A stretch of DNA of 64,000 nt from Rehmannia glutinosa (taxonomy: Eukaryota; Streptophyta; Magnoliopsida; Lamiales; Orobanchaceae): contig CM071932.1 in the NCBI GenBank assembly GCA_016081115.2, positions 55,440,659-55,504,658 of the forward strand. The letters are read 5' to 3'. Position 1 is the first letter of the stretch. Each line of letters opens with the position of its first letter. Below the pieces are notes generated by a model. The model was given only the letters and a program-made list of their open reading frames with translations. It was not told the DNA's origin and did not search any database. Positions 11,340 through 23,194 of this stretch are shown here, in pieces. Made by a program: the position numbers and the translations under genes.

Positions 11340-13113
11340 TGATGGCTCAAAAGCTACTCTAGAAAACCATAGGCAAGTGCACCTATCATTTTGTAGTATA
11401 GATTATTGAGTACCGAATGTCATTCCCACGAGGATTATAAGTACTAATAATTACCGTCTTTTTGTTATCTAATCTAGTAATTTTCAGAGTTTTGTTTGTT
11501 AAAATGGAAAATGAAAAATAGAGAATTTAAGATAATTGCAACTTACAAAAAGAAATCAAATAAAAATAGATTGTAGAATGAGAAATCAAGAGATAAAAAT
11601 GTGTTGAATGTAAATCCCTCTAGAATGTTTTTGTGATTCAATCAAGATAAAAATACAACCATAAGCCCTTAAGCAAAAACCAACCTCTTTTAATAAAATC
11701 TCATGTTATGTGGACCGTAGAAATTCCCGATTTAAGTTAAACCCTTTCTCAAGGCGAAAAACTCCTAATCTCAAGTTGATTAATGAAATCTCTTTCTAGT
11801 TAAAACCCCAAAATTGCATTATAACGATTTATGAATTCCCATATTAGGTTTGACCCTAATTCAGAAGATTTATGTCGTCCTATATCTAGGATTGCATGCA
11901 ACTCTTTTCACTTATATAGGTTCTTTCCCACCATAAATCTCTCGATTATCCGATGAGGAATAAATATCAAATTAATATACCGGAAATATCAACTTGAATG
12001 AAATAAACATGATATAAGTGAATCACACAAGACATGAGAATTTTATTAAAAACATACAAACCTTAATCACAAATCCATTCTAGAGTTCATTACATTCAAA
12101 CACTAGTAGTTTAGCTACTCATGATTTTGACAAAAGAATAAATTACACAAGAAGATTTAAGTGTTGTAAACATGGTGTACTTATCTTTCTCAAAATCTCA
12201 ATGACTTCTTCCTTTGATAGATGATGTTGGTCCAAGCCTTCTTCTCCAATGTTGCTACAAGCTTACTCCTCCAAGACCTCTTGATCCCAATTCCACTCAA
12301 AATGTTAAACACAATGAATCTCTATATGAATGAATATTACATGAATGATTTTCCAACTCAAACTCTTGGCTTTTATAAGCACCATCTTGTGAAATACCAT
12401 ATTAACAAATGCCCCATTTCCATGCTTGTTAGTTGAATCATTGTGTGCACATTCATGGTTGAGTTGGTTGAATCATTGTATACACATGATCATACTTCAC
12501 TTCCATTGGTTGAGTTGGTTGAATCATTGTGCCCACATGACAATTGAGGAGGAAATTGAGTTTTGGTGCAGCAAGATGAGGTGTGAAAGTTGCTCAAAGG
12601 TTGTCAAAAAGCAAAAGTCTCCATTATTTCCGCCAAAAGAAGAAAATTTGTTGAGCTGGAGAGAAAACACGGCCGTGTTTATAAACACGGCCAGGCCGTG
12701 TTTTCTTCGCAAAAATTGGATTTTCTGGCAGGGTGTGCTTTTAAACACGGTTTGGGCGTGTTTGATGATTTACGTGTGAAACACGGCCGTGCTTTGTTAG
12801 CACGGCTCGGGACAAAGCACGGCCCGGGCGTGTTTTTTCTGTTTTTCTTGTTTTTCTTCCTTTTGAAGCATGGCCATGTTTCCCAACACACTAGGGGTGT
12901 GTTCTGCACGAGATTGAGTCTTCTTGCCTTCTTTTAGACTTTGTTTCTGTTCGTATTTTCATACGAAATCATACGAATTTGCTTCAAGTCTTTACCTTCA
13001 TCATTCAAAACAAGCCAATGTGATTTTTCTTGATTTTATTGATTAATGAACTAAAAAGTTAGAGAAATTATCTAAAAAGATTAAAAAAAATGTGAACAAA
13101 AATGCACTTATCA
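11340..13113 (-). repeat. Athila-type 3' LTR
   Basis: 1774 bp, pairs with 21365-23189. On the minus strand it opens TGATAAGTGC and ends ..CCATCA. A minus-strand TATA box (TATAAAAGCC) lies at 12377-12368, with an AACACGGCCGTGTT palindrome array at about 12665-12840 upstream of it. The short ORFs here are identical in both LTRs and have no coding meaning. Confidence 0.93.
12665..12840. repeat. GC-rich palindrome array in Athila-type 3' LTR
   Basis: Contains the 16-bp perfect palindrome AAACACGGCCGTGTTT (12665-12680) and several degenerate copies of the forms AACACGGCC.., GGCCGTGTT and CACGGCTCG. The matching array in the other LTR is longer. Confidence 0.85.
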
Positions 13114-13395
13114 AACCGCCTCCAACTTGGAAATTTTGCTTGTCCTCAAGCAATTTTTAAAACAAAGAGTGGAGTAAAAATTATCCAAATATGCTGATAA
13201 ATCTCACCACCTCCAACTTTAAGGGTCACATTGTCCCCAATGTGAAGAAGGAGATGTGATACAGTCTAGATTAGAAAGCGAGAAAAAAAAATGAAACAAG
13301 AAAAAATACGAACTTCATTGTGGTGGTGGGAAATGTCCTTGCGAAATATGCCATTGTTGGATACGATCCATCATGGCAAAATAGATCGTTGTTGG
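13114..13395 (-). other. Athila-type 3' noncoding region with polypurine tract
   Basis: Directly next to the 3' LTR, the minus strand reads CCAAGTTGGAGGCGGTT, the expected PPT that primes plus-strand DNA. A second similar tract (minus AAAGTTGGAGGTGG) lies at about 13203-13216. I see no gene in the rest. Confidence 0.7.
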
Positions 13396-15300
13396 TCATA
13401 TTGTTGTTGTTCTTTGTTGTTGAAGATTCATGAAGAATTGTTGTTGTCGTTCTTCAATTCGGCGTAATCTTTGCGTCATCATTTCCCCTTGGCGATCCAA
13501 TAAAGCTCGCTGCTCCATTTGCTCCAAGCGAATGGCGTGGAGAAGAGATCTAGTATCATCCATAGGGGTTGATGGTTGCCTTGGTGCTTGCCTTGGTGGT
13601 TGTGACGCCGAGGAGCATCAATATCTGGTTCCTCGGTGTCGAGGTCGGAGGCGGCGGTGCGGGTAGTCGGAATGCATCCGGTTATCACCTTGTGGGTACA
13701 TCATCTTCCAATTGTCCGGTCCCGAACCAAGTGCGAGAAGGATCCGACAATGGATGTGTGTAGTCTGTATTTTTAACCTTAAAACATAACCCATCCCGCT
13801 CCGTTGAATCATTCCCATAGCAATACAAGATTCAAAGTCGATCCGGGTTGGTCCCGGGCTTGCTCAAGTCCTGCGAGGTTATAACCATAATGGATGGCAA
13901 TAGGAGTAATAAGGCCACCAATGACGATTTTACCTCGGTTTTTCTTGCTCACTTTGAGAAAATGCTTGGCGAGATAAGAACCCGTGTCGACCCAAAGAAG
14001 AATTCACCATTGACCATAGAAAATACTGACTCATCAAGTCGGACAACTCCTTCGCTTTCGCCCGCCAAATAGTGTACTCGAGAGCACCGATGGATATAAC
14101 GGAAGCAAGGATTGACAATGCATGAGGATTTTGATGAAGAGGGATTATATTCCAGCTCATGCGTAATGGCTTGCCAAAATTGTCGATCACGGAACCCCAA
14201 TGGCTTTATACGCAACCCATTTGTGGGTAAATCATAGATAGAATTAAATTCGCCAATGTGAGTTGGTGATCATTGTTGAAGAGCCGAAATGTGATTCGTC
14301 CTTCTTCAGCGTGTCGGCCCGAAGTAATCTCGCGTCATAGGAACTCGAAATTCTAACGTGAGACGGATGTAGGTGGGTGTGGCTAGATTCATGAAATAGC
14401 CCCACCCAAGTTGATTGAACATCCAATCCACATCCGACGCGAGCCCGAGCCCATCCAAGGTAGGGTTATCCGAGAATCGTGTGTTAATGATGTGACGTTG
14501 GGCAGGCGATGGTATTGAGCTTCATGATCATCATCTCGGAAAGATATACCAAATGGGTTGGTAGGTACCGGTGGGTCAGTACGAGTGGCTTGGCGACCGC
14601 CGTGTGTGGGGGTCGCGGAGGATGAAGCATCATCGGTACGTCCGCGTTTCGTCCTGGGATTCCTATGTCAATATAAACTTACAACAACGTGAAAAACCAT
14701 TTTAAGAGACTTAGATAGTATCCCAAACATGAAAAGGCATCAATTTACTCAAAATTCCACCATATCAACATCTTTATTCAACAAGAATCCATCTTCACAA
14801 GCTATACACCCCATTTGCAACAATGATTTAACAACATCTATTTTTCAACAACATTTCAATAATAGCAATTCAATAAAAAACAAAGATATCTCAACAACAA
14901 TTTAGGAACATTAATCATATGACTCCAAGTCTAACTCTTCAAATCAAGAACAAATGACCAATTCCTCAATTTAGGAAGATAAAAACATCACAAGAATAAT
15001 TTCTCATAATTACCACAAGAACTAAAAAATTACCACAAGCAAACTCAATTAAACTCACAAGAAATATGTCATAAAAAGAAATTCATGATTTTACCATTAA
15101 TATCAACTATCCAAATTTTAATAACCCTACCATTCAATTTTTAGGGCATGAAAAATTGGCAATACAAATTCATGAATTTGCTAACTACAATATATGATAA
15201 TCTTCACAACAACACACAAATATACCAATTCAAACAAATCAAAATTCGAAATTGAAAGGAAAAGAAGAGAAGAGAAGAACAACACATACCTTGAAGACAT
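13396..15300 (-). pseudogene. Athila env-like (ATHILA ORF-type) gene with probable intron
   Basis: Minus strand. Proposed ATG at 15300-15298, followed after 11 coding bases by a donor AAG/GTATGT (15289); acceptor ACATAG at 14664-14663; exon 2 runs to a stop at about 13396. The frame stays open across this junction and continues about 50 codons before a small frameshift near 14510. The central part (14480-13950) carries DVDWMFNQLGWGYFMN, KPLGFRDRQFWQAITHELEY and KSSCIVNPCFRYIHR, typical of the ATHILA ORF family; the C-terminus is Gln/Arg-rich (QRLRRIEERQQQFF). The CT-rich leader at 15301-15460 looks like a plant 5' UTR. Function in plants is unproven. Frames shift several times, often at CNG sites. 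Confidence 0.65.
14663..15289 (-). other. Putative intron in the Athila env-like gene
   Basis: 627-nt, AT-rich (CAAATTT, AATTTTT blocks), with donor GTATGT and acceptor ATAG on the minus strand. It contains stops in all frames, as an intron would, and joins two coding parts in phase. Confidence 0.5.
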
Positions 15301-15477
15301 TGTGAGGAGGAAGAGATGAGAGCCTTGTGAAGTGAAAGTGTGTGGTGTGGGTGAAGATTTTGGAAGAAAAGAGAAAGAATTTGGTGATCTTGGGGTAGGG
15401 TTTGAGAAAAGGGGGAGAAAGGAAGAAGAAGAATGATGTTTGGGGAAGAAAATAGGGCCAAAAATCGGCCCCCCTGT

Positions 15478-15862
15478 TTTTGTATGTACCGAACACGGCC
15501 GTGTTCGGTACGTGTTCAGCCCCTTTTTTTCGATTTAAAACACGGGCGTGTTATTTAACACGCCCTGGCCGTGTTTTGTACGCGTTTTTCATCCCAATTT
15601 TTTTTATTTCAATTTAAAACACGGGCGTGTTATTTAACACGCCCCAGCCGTGTTTTGTACGAATTTTGACACAAAATATTTTTTTTTTTTAAAAAAAAAA
15701 ACACGGGCGTGTTTAAAAGCACGCCCAGGCCGTGTTTTCTGCGTGGTCTGCCAACATGGCCTGGGTTGAAGAACACGACCAAGGTGTGTTCGTCAATTTA
15801 TGGACGAACACGGCCGTGGTGGATAAACACAGCCAGGCCGTGTTTTTATTAATTTTGTTTTT
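15478..15862. repeat. Internal CACG/GGCGTG palindrome array
   Basis: Repeated blocks of the type AACACGGGCGTGTT..AACACGCCCTGGCCGTGTT separated by A/T-rich spacers, at least seven arms. On the minus strand it follows integrase and precedes the env-like leader. The same motif family fills the U3 part of this element's LTRs. Confidence 0.8.
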
Positions 15863-17237
15863 TTAAATTCACACAAAATACCGGGTTGCCTCCCGGATAG
15901 CGCCGTTAACGTCGTATAGTTTGGACCTGTTTTACCTCTACTCGTGTGGTGTATTTTGAGGGTCAAGAGACGGATGGAATCTCGATAACTATCATCGATG
16001 GTGCCCCCAAAATAAAGCTTTAGACGATGTCCGTTCACCTTGAATGTTCCCATTTCCTTGTGCGTGATTTCAATAGTCCCGTAAGGGAACACTTGAGTAA
16101 TGTGATGAATGGGTAGGACCACCGGGATTTTAATTTACCCGGGAATAGTCTGAGTCGAGAATTGAAGAGTAACACTTGATCACCAGGTTGAAATTCTCTT
16201 GTTTGCTTAATGCGTTTGTCATGCCATTGCTTTGTTCGTTCTTTGTAAATTCTCGAGTTCTCGTATGCCGAATTTCGCCATTCTTCGAGTTCGTTAATCT
16301 GCAATAAACGGTTATCTCTCGCACTTGACAAATCATAATTAAGCATTTTAATAGCCCAAAAGGCCTTGTGTTCAAGCTCAACGGTAAATGACACCCCTTA
16401 CCATAAATGAGTCGGTATGGAGTAGTCCCTATTGGCGTTTTGAAAGCCGTTCTATAAGCCCAAAGGGCATCGTCGAGTTTGAGGGACCAATCCTTGCGAG
16501 AGTGTCCAATAGTTTTTTCCAAAATTCTTTTAATTCGCGGTTGGACACTTCAACTTGACCACTAGTTTGAGGGTGATAGGCGGTGGCGACTCGGTGTGTG
16601 ACACCATATCGTTTTAACACTTTGTCAAATTGACTATTACAAAAGTGAGTGCCTCTATCACTAATGATGGCTCGTGGAGTACCAAATCGGGTAAAAAGTT
16701 TTTGAGAAAATGTACCACCACTCGAGCATCATTTTTAGGCAAGGCTTGAGCCTCTACCCATTTAGACACGTAGTCAACGGCTACCAAAATGTATTTATTG
16801 CCAAAAGACGCAGAAATGGTCCCATAAAATCAATACCCCAAACATCAAAAATTTCGCAAACAAGAATACCGTTTTGGGGCATTTCATTTTTTCGAGAAAT
16901 ATTTCCTACTCGTTGACAATTATCACAAGTTTCAACATACCGTTTTGCATCTTGAAAAAGTGTAGGCCAATAAAAGTCCGACTCAAGGACCTTTCGTGCC
17001 GTGGTATTCGCTGATAGTGCTTCCACCGGTGGGTCCTTTGTGACAATGATTCAAAATGGAGATCGTTTCAGGAAGTGCGACACATCTTTGTATGATTTGA
17101 TCCGCACAAATTCGGAAGAGGTGGGGATCGTCCCAAATATAGTGTTTGAGGTCCGAAAAGAATTTCTTCTTTTGTTGATGGGTCACTTTCTTTCGGTAGA
17201 ACTTTTCTGCAAGATAATTAGCAAAATCGCAAACCAA
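15793..17237 (-). pseudogene. Athila-type integrase remnant
   Basis: Minus strand, in pieces: the HHCC zinc-binding region (HCHKGPTGG near 17045, CDNCQR near 16925), the first catalytic Asp in [11 protein letters not shown] (near 16830), then [16 protein letters not shown] (16605-16555) with a downstream NREL that covers the catalytic Glu region, [18 protein letters not shown] (16476-16423), and a basic C-terminal domain with FKVNGHRLKLYFGG (about 16050-16010). No chromodomain follows, as expected for Athila. Frames change at least four times. The tail contains the motif GTTGCCTCCCGGATAGCGC, whose relative occurs at 57487-57545 in the tandem units. Confidence 0.85.
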
Positions 17238-18712
17238 GGATTACCAATTGAAATTGAGTTCAAGGAAAAGAGTTGCTCATCCGGGAAAGAATCTTTGATA
17301 TGTCCTTTGTGTTGCTTGTCGGTGTCGGAGTGCTCAAGCCTTGACAGGTGATCGGCGGCAAGATTTTCGGCGCCCCGTTTATCTTTGATTTCCACATCAA
17401 ATTCTTGGAGTAAGAGTACCCATCGAATTAGTCATGGTTTTGCATCATTTTTGTCAAGCAAATAACGTAAAGCAGAGTGGTCCGTATAGACAATGACTTT
17501 GGATAGGATCAAATATGAGCGAAATTTGTCAAATGCGAAAACCACTGTAAGTAACTCTTTTTCTGTAGTCGTATAATTGGACTGAGTTGGATTCAGAGTT
17601 TTGCTTGCGTAGTAAATTGGTCGGAAATGCTTATCTTCTCGTTGCCCAAGCACCGCACCTACCGCATAATCGCTGGCATCACACATGAGTTCGAATGGTT
17701 GAGACCAATCCGGAGCTACCATGATGGGGGAAGTGGTGAGCTTTTCTTTCAAAGTATTGAATGCTTGAAGGCATTCATCATTGATATGAAAGACGGCATC
17801 CTTCTCCAAGAGGCGAGTGAGTGGCCGGGTAATTTTTGAAAAATCTTTGATGAATCGCCTATAAAACCCGGCATGCCCCAAAAAACTTCGGATTGCCTTC
17901 ACCGAAGTGGGTGGAGGCAATTTGGAAATTGTCTCAACCTTCGCCTTGTCAACTTCAATGCCCCTGCAAGAAATTTTATGTCCCAAAACAATACCTTCTT
18001 GTACCATGAAATGACATTTTTCCCAGTTAAGAACCAGGTTAGTTTCTTCACAACGAATGAGGACTTTTTTAAGATTTGCAAGACAAAGATCAAATGAGTC
18101 CCCAAAAACCGAGAAGTCATCCATGAAGACTTCCATGATATCTTCTACAAGTTCGTCGAAGATAGCAAGCATGCACCTTTGAAAAGTTGGTGCATTGCAC
18201 AATCCGAAAGGCATGCGGCGATAGGCAAAAGTACCGTAGGGGCAAGTGAAAGTGGTCTTTTCTTGGTCCTACGGTGCTATCGGATCTGAAAATAACCTGA
18301 CATGCCATCAAGGAAGCAATAATACAAGTGACCAGATAATCTTTCAAGCATTTGATCAATAAAAGGTAAAGGAAAATGGTCCTTGCGAGTAGCATCATTG
18401 AGTCGTCTGTAATCGATGCAAACTCGCCAACCCTCGTTCGTCCACATTGGAATAAGTTCATTCTTTTCATTTGGTACCACCGTCATCCCACCTTTCTTTG
18501 GAACCACTTGAATCGACTGGACTCCGATTCTTGTCGAAATTGGATAGATGAGCCCAAAGATCAAGTAATTTGATTACCTCCGCCTTGACTACCTCTTTCA
18601 TGTTTGGATTTAAACGACGTTGTGGTAGAACAACCGCTTGAAATTTTCCTCCATCGAGAATTTTGTGAGTGCAAAGGAAGGATTTATCCCTTGAATATCG
18701 GAGATTTTCCAA
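17183..18712 (-). pseudogene. Athila-type reverse transcriptase and RNase H remnant
   Basis: Minus strand. RT begins in the 18712-18467 frame (QRRLNPNMKEVVKAEVIKLL), continues in 18564-18277 (VVPKKGGMTVV, WRVCIDYRRLNDATRKDHFPLP), and is longest in 18214-17432 (260 aa): MPFGLCNAPTFQRCM, catalytic FMDD at 18127-18116, then the thumb region (FLGHAGFYRRFIKDFSKI) and RNase H (MCDASDYAVGAVLGQR, TTTEKELLTVVFAFDKFRSY, VYTDHSALRYLL). The RNase H end (NLAADHLSR) is in 17395-17183. Both FMDD aspartates and the first RNase H Asp are present; about three shifts break the gene. Confidence 0.92.
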
Positions 18713-18769
18713 GCGATGGCCTTTTTATGTTCCGTAATATTGCCAACAATCTATCCTTTTCATGAGAAG

Positions 18770-19600
18770 ATAAATTGGAGGAAATAATTACGGGAAGTTT
18801 GGCGTTCTCGGCTAGAAATGCATATTCCAAGTGTTCGGGTAACTCCTTGGCTCAAAAAGTGGTGGATCCTCAATGGATGGTTTGATATGCCCCACCTGTG
18901 AGTTTTCAATTTTTTCGAACTCTTTCGCCGTTCGTTGGTTCGTTTTCCTCCAATGTGAGTACTGATTCCCTAAGAAAGGGGTTTTCATCTGATATACCTG
19001 CACTTTGAACAATACAAGTCTCCAAGAATTCGTTACAAATCATGCTTGGTAGAGAATTTGTTATCTCCATATCGATAAGATCAATAGCAAAACAGGAGTC
19101 ATCGTTATCTATCGTATTTTTCATTGATGTAGCGATTTTAAAAATGACTTGTTCATCTTCGACTCTTAAAATTAGTTTGCCATCATGCACGTCAATGATT
19201 GCCTTAGCGAGAGCTAAAAATGGACGCCCTAGGATCAAGGGAACTTCGACATCCGTATGCATATCAAGAATTACAAAATCGACAGAAATATAAACTTATC
19301 GACTTTGACCAAAACATCTTCAACAATGCCTCTAGGATACTTAATAGGTCCTGTCACCTAATTGCGGGCTCATCCTAGTTGGTTTTGGCTCCCTAGACCC
19401 ATTTGTTTGAATAAATCATAATGCATCAAATTAATGCTAGCCCCTAGATCGGCCAATGCCCGATCAACGGTCAAATTACCGACATGACAAGGAATAGTGA
19501 AACTCCCCGGATCTTTGATTTTCTCGAGGTAACTTGTTTTGCAAAATTGCCGAGCATTCCTCATTTAATTGCACCATGGATATTTCTTCAAGCTTCTTCT
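18770..19600 (-). pseudogene. Athila-type protease and linker remnant
   Basis: Minus strand. The frame 19564-19370 (64 aa) carries the aspartic-protease core ALADLGASINLMHYDLFKQM with active-site D-L-G-A. Frame 19262-18906 continues with VPLILGRPFLALAKAIIDV and KLILRVEDEQVIFKI, the second half of the Athila protease domain, followed by the acidic linker before RT. A stop and a shift separate the two halves. Confidence 0.85.
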
Positions 19601-21229
19601 TATTTGAAAGAAGATCTTTTAGGAACTTGGCATATTTTGGCATCGTGAAAGGGCTTCAACAAAAGGAATATTGATGTGCAATTGTTTAAATAAATCCAAG
19701 AACTTACCAAATTGGTCGTCATGTTTGTCCTTACACAATCGACTTGGATACGGAATAGGTGGTTGGAATTCGGTACCATTTTCTTTGTTTCCTTGGATAC
19801 TTGTTCGTCTTTTTGTTGTATGGGTGTGGGTTCGTCCTCCAAAGATCCGTACTTCATCTAGCTTTGTTCCACTCCTTAGAGTAATTGCTTTTACATTCTC
19901 TTGGATTTGGCTCGGTGTTGCTAGGTAAGCTCCCTTGTGGCCTTTCGAGAGATCATTTTGGCAATTTGACCAATTTGATTTTCCAAGTTGCGAATAGATG
20001 CTTCTTGGTTCCTTAAGGATGTTTCGGTGGCCGTGAAACGGGTTTCCGTTGTTTGGACGAATTTGGACAAGAAGTCCTCCAAACTTGGTTTTCGCGGTTG
20101 GAAATCGGGAGGTGCGCATTTAATTGGGGAGTGCGTTTGGATTAGGCTTGTTGACCTTGATTTCCCCAACTAAAGTTCGGGTGTTGACGCCAACCTGGAT
20201 TATGTTGTTACCGAAAGGATTATTTTGAAAGGGTCGAGATTGATTACCTAGATAATCCACTTGTTCATGCGGCGGTATCGCGTGAGGGCAATCTTGGTGG
20301 TTGTGTGATCCTCCACAAGTCTCGCATGAGAAGGCTTGTTGTGGTGGTGGTTTTGGATCCGCCAACCCGTCGATTTTCTCGAGTCGAGCTCGACGAGGCG
20401 GCTAGTGTAACCACCGCGTCCGCATTATATACTCCCACCGACTGTTGGTTTTTCCTCGCACGGATTGCCATTGATATCCATTCATGGCCATTCCTTCTAT
20501 GAGATCTTGGGCGGCTTCGGTGTTTTATTGCTCAATGTTCCCCCGCCGCAAAGATCGATCATCCGCCTTGTTGATGAGAGCAGCCCATTGTAAAATGTTT
20601 GGACTTGCATCCAAATGGGAAGACCATGATGTGGGCATTTTCGCAGAATTCTTTGAATCTCTCCCAAGTGTCGTACAAGGTTTCATCGTCCTTTGAGTGA
20701 ATGAAGAGATCTCATTCCTCAATCGTGCGGTTTTTTAGCGGGTGGGAAATACTTTAGTAGGAATTTTTCCGCCATAATGCTCCATGTTGTGATTGTTCCC
20801 TTCGGTAAAGTGTTTAGCCATTGTTTAGCCCGCCCCGAAGAGTAAATGGGAACAAGCGAACGAATGGCATCGTCGGAGACTCCATTTATTTTGAAAGTAT
20901 CACAAATTTTGAGGAAATTCACGATATGATTATTTGGATCTTCGTCCAGGTAGGTCGTTAATTGAACAAATTGTTGCACCATTTGAATGACATTCGGTTT
21001 GATTTGAAATTATTGGTGCAATAGCGGGCCTTACGATACTAGACGACGTACCATCCATAGATGGCTTGGCGTAGTCGTACATGGTTCTTTGTTGTTCATC
21101 CGCCATATCGGGATCCTTGCTTTCGTTAGTATCCTCCTCGTGATCTGTACTAATACTTTCCTCTCGTGTTGCTACCGGCGGTCTCGCTTCCAAATTCGGC
21201 GACGAGTAGGCATGCATCGTGGTAAACAA
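19600..21229 (-). pseudogene. Athila-type gag remnant
   Basis: Minus strand, first candidate ATG at 21229 (112 nt after the PBS); an alternative ATG at 21106 begins MADEQQRTMYDYAKPSMDG, closer to the usual Athila Gag start. The capsid-like part is in 20982-20719 (HIVNFLKICDTFKINGVSDD, FLLKYFPPAKK). A CX2CX3HX4C zinc-knuckle variant (CETCGGSHNHQDC) is at about 20326-20288, and RKPSLEDFLSKFVQTTETRF..LENQIGQIAKMI at 20095-19950. The last part (YPSRLCKDKHDDQFGKFLDL) lies at 19770-19700. At least four frameshifts. Gag would build the virus-like particle. Confidence 0.88.
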
Positions 21230-21340
21230 GGAGGATAAGTATAATCCAAGACTTACAAAGATAGATACCTAGAAAGACAATTAATGAAAATAAAAAAAAA
21301 TGATTAAATTAACAAAAATAAGGTGTTCTTAATATTACAA

Positions 21341-21358
21341 TCCCCGGCAACGGCGCCA
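21341..21358 (-). other. Primer-binding site, tRNA-Asp type
   Basis: Minus strand TGGCGCCGTTGCCGGGGA, complementary to the 3' end of plant tRNA-Asp including CCA. It starts six bases inside the 5' LTR end at 21365, as in other Athila elements. Confidence 0.93.
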
Positions 21359-21364
21359 AAAACT

Positions 21365-23189
21365 TGATGGCTCGTGTTACTACTCTAGAAAACCATAGGC
21401 AAGTGCACCTATCGTTTTGTAGTATAGATTATTGAGTACCGAGTGTCATTCCCACGAGGATTATAAGTACTAATAATTACCGTCTTTTTGTTATCTAATC
21501 TAGTAATTTTGAGTTTTGTTTGTTAAAATGGAAAATGAAAAATAGAGAATTTAAGATAATTGCAACTTACAAAAAGAAATCAAATAAAAATAGATTGTAG
21601 AATGAGAAATCAAGAGATAGAAATGTGTTGAATGTAAATCCCTCTAGAATGTTTTTTGTGATTCAATCAAGATAAAAATACAACCATAAGCCCTTAGCAA
21701 AAACCAACCTCTTTTAATAAAATCTCATGTTATGTGGACCGTAGAAATTCTGATTTAAGTTAAACCCTTTCTCAAGGCGGAAAACTCCTAATCTCAAGTT
21801 GATTAACTGAATCTCTTTCTAGTTAAAACCCCCAAAATTGCATTATAACGATTTATGAATTCCCATATTAGGTTTGACCCTAATTCTTAAGATTTATGTC
21901 GCCCTATATCTAGGATTGCATGCAACTCTTTTCACTTATATAGGTTCTTTCCCACCATAAATCTCTCGATTATCCGATGAGGAATAAATATCAAATTAAT
22001 ATACCGGAAATATCAACTTGAATGAAATAAACATGATATAAGTGAGTCACACAAGACATGAGAATTTTATTAAAAACATACAAACCTTAATCACAAATCC
22101 ATTCTAGAGTTCATTACATTCAAACACTAGTAGTTTAGCTACTCATGATTTTGACAAAAGAATAAATTACACAAGAAGATTTAAGTGTTGTAAACATGGT
22201 GTACTTATCTTTCTCAAAATCTCAATGACTTCTTCCTTTGATAGATGATGTTGGTCCAAGCCTTCTTCTCCAATGTTGCTACAAGCTTACTCCTCCAAGA
22301 CCTCTTGATCCCAATTCCACTCAAAATGTTAAACACAATGAATCTCTATATGAATGAATATTACATGAATGATTTTCCAACTCAAACTCTTGGCTTTTAT
22401 AAGCACCATCTTGTGAAATACCATATTAACAAATGCCCCATTTCCATGCTTGTTAGTTGAATCATTGTGTGCACATTCATGGTTGAGTTGGTTGAATCAT
22501 TGTATACACATGATCATACTTCACTTCCACTGGTTGAGTTGGTTGAATCATTGTGCCCACATGACAATTGAGGAGGAAATTGAGTTTTGGTGCAGCAAGA
22601 TGAGGTGTGAAAGCTGCTCAAAGGTTGTCAAAAAGCAAAAGTCTCCATTATTTCCGCCAAAAGAAGAAAATTTGTTGAGCTGGAGAGAAAACACGGCCGT
22701 GCTTTAAAAGCACGGCCAGGCCGTGTTCATCAAATTTGACGAACACGGCCAAATTTGACGAACATGGTCGTGTTTATAAACACGGCCAGGCCGTGTTTTC
22801 TTCGCAAAAATTGGATTTTCTGGCAGGGTGTGCTTTTAAACACGGTTTGGGCGTGTTTGATGATTTACGTGTGAAAACACGGCCGTGCTTTTGTAAGCAC
22901 GGCCCGGCGTGTTTTTTCTTTTTTTCTTGTTTTTCTTCCTTTTGAAGCATGGCCATGTTTCCCAACACACTAGGGTGTGTCTCGCACGAGATTGAGTCTT
23001 CTTGCCTTCTTTTAGACTTTGTTTCTGTCGTATTTTGATACGAAATCATACGAATTTGCTTCAAGTCTTTACCTTCATCATTCAAAACAAGCCAATGTGA
23101 TTTTTCTTGATTTTATTGATTAATGAACTAAAACGTTAGAAAAATTATCTAAAAAGATTAAAAAAAATGTGAACAAAAATGCACTTATC
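21365..23189 (-). repeat. Athila-type 5' LTR
   Basis: 1825 bp, pairs with 11340-13113. The minus-strand TATA box (TATAAAAGCC) is at 22401-22392. The palindrome array (about 22685-22930) carries an extra segment of roughly 65 bp relative to the other LTR. As the upstream LTR of the minus-strand element it would hold the active promoter. Confidence 0.93.
22685..22930. repeat. Expanded palindrome array in Athila-type 5' LTR
   Basis: Arms of AACACGGCCGTG / CACGGCCAGGCCGTG, plus an extra block with AAATTTGACGAACACGGCC and AAATTTGACGAACATGG, a direct duplication that is absent from the sister LTR. Confidence 0.85.
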
Positions 23190-23194
23190 AAGGT
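23190..23194 (+). repeat. Target-site duplication (right) of the Athila-type element
   Basis: AGGTT, identical to 11335-11339. Confidence 0.9.

Larger units (their letters stand above)
11340..23189 (-). mobile_element. Complete Athila-type Ty3/gypsy element nested in Sirevirus 1
   Basis: 11,850 bp with both LTRs (plus-strand left 11340-13113, right 21365-23189), TG..CA ends and a perfect AGGTT duplication. Read on the minus strand: 5' LTR, tRNA-Asp PBS (21341-21358), gag, PR, RT-RNase H, IN, a palindrome-rich spacer, an env-like gene with probable intron, PPT (about 13114-13130) and 3' LTR. Gag text, the DLGAS protease, FMDD RT, lack of a chromodomain and an env-like ORF place it in the Athila lineage. 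All large frames contain stops or shifts. The LTRs look highly similar apart from a roughly 50-bp length difference in a palindrome array, so the insertion is fairly recent and younger than its Sirevirus host. Confidence 0.93.

Noticed and set aside
12221..12436. 71-aa ORF identical at 22245-22460
   Set aside because: Identity is due to its location in both LTRs of one element; the coding orientation is opposite to the element and no domain is seen.
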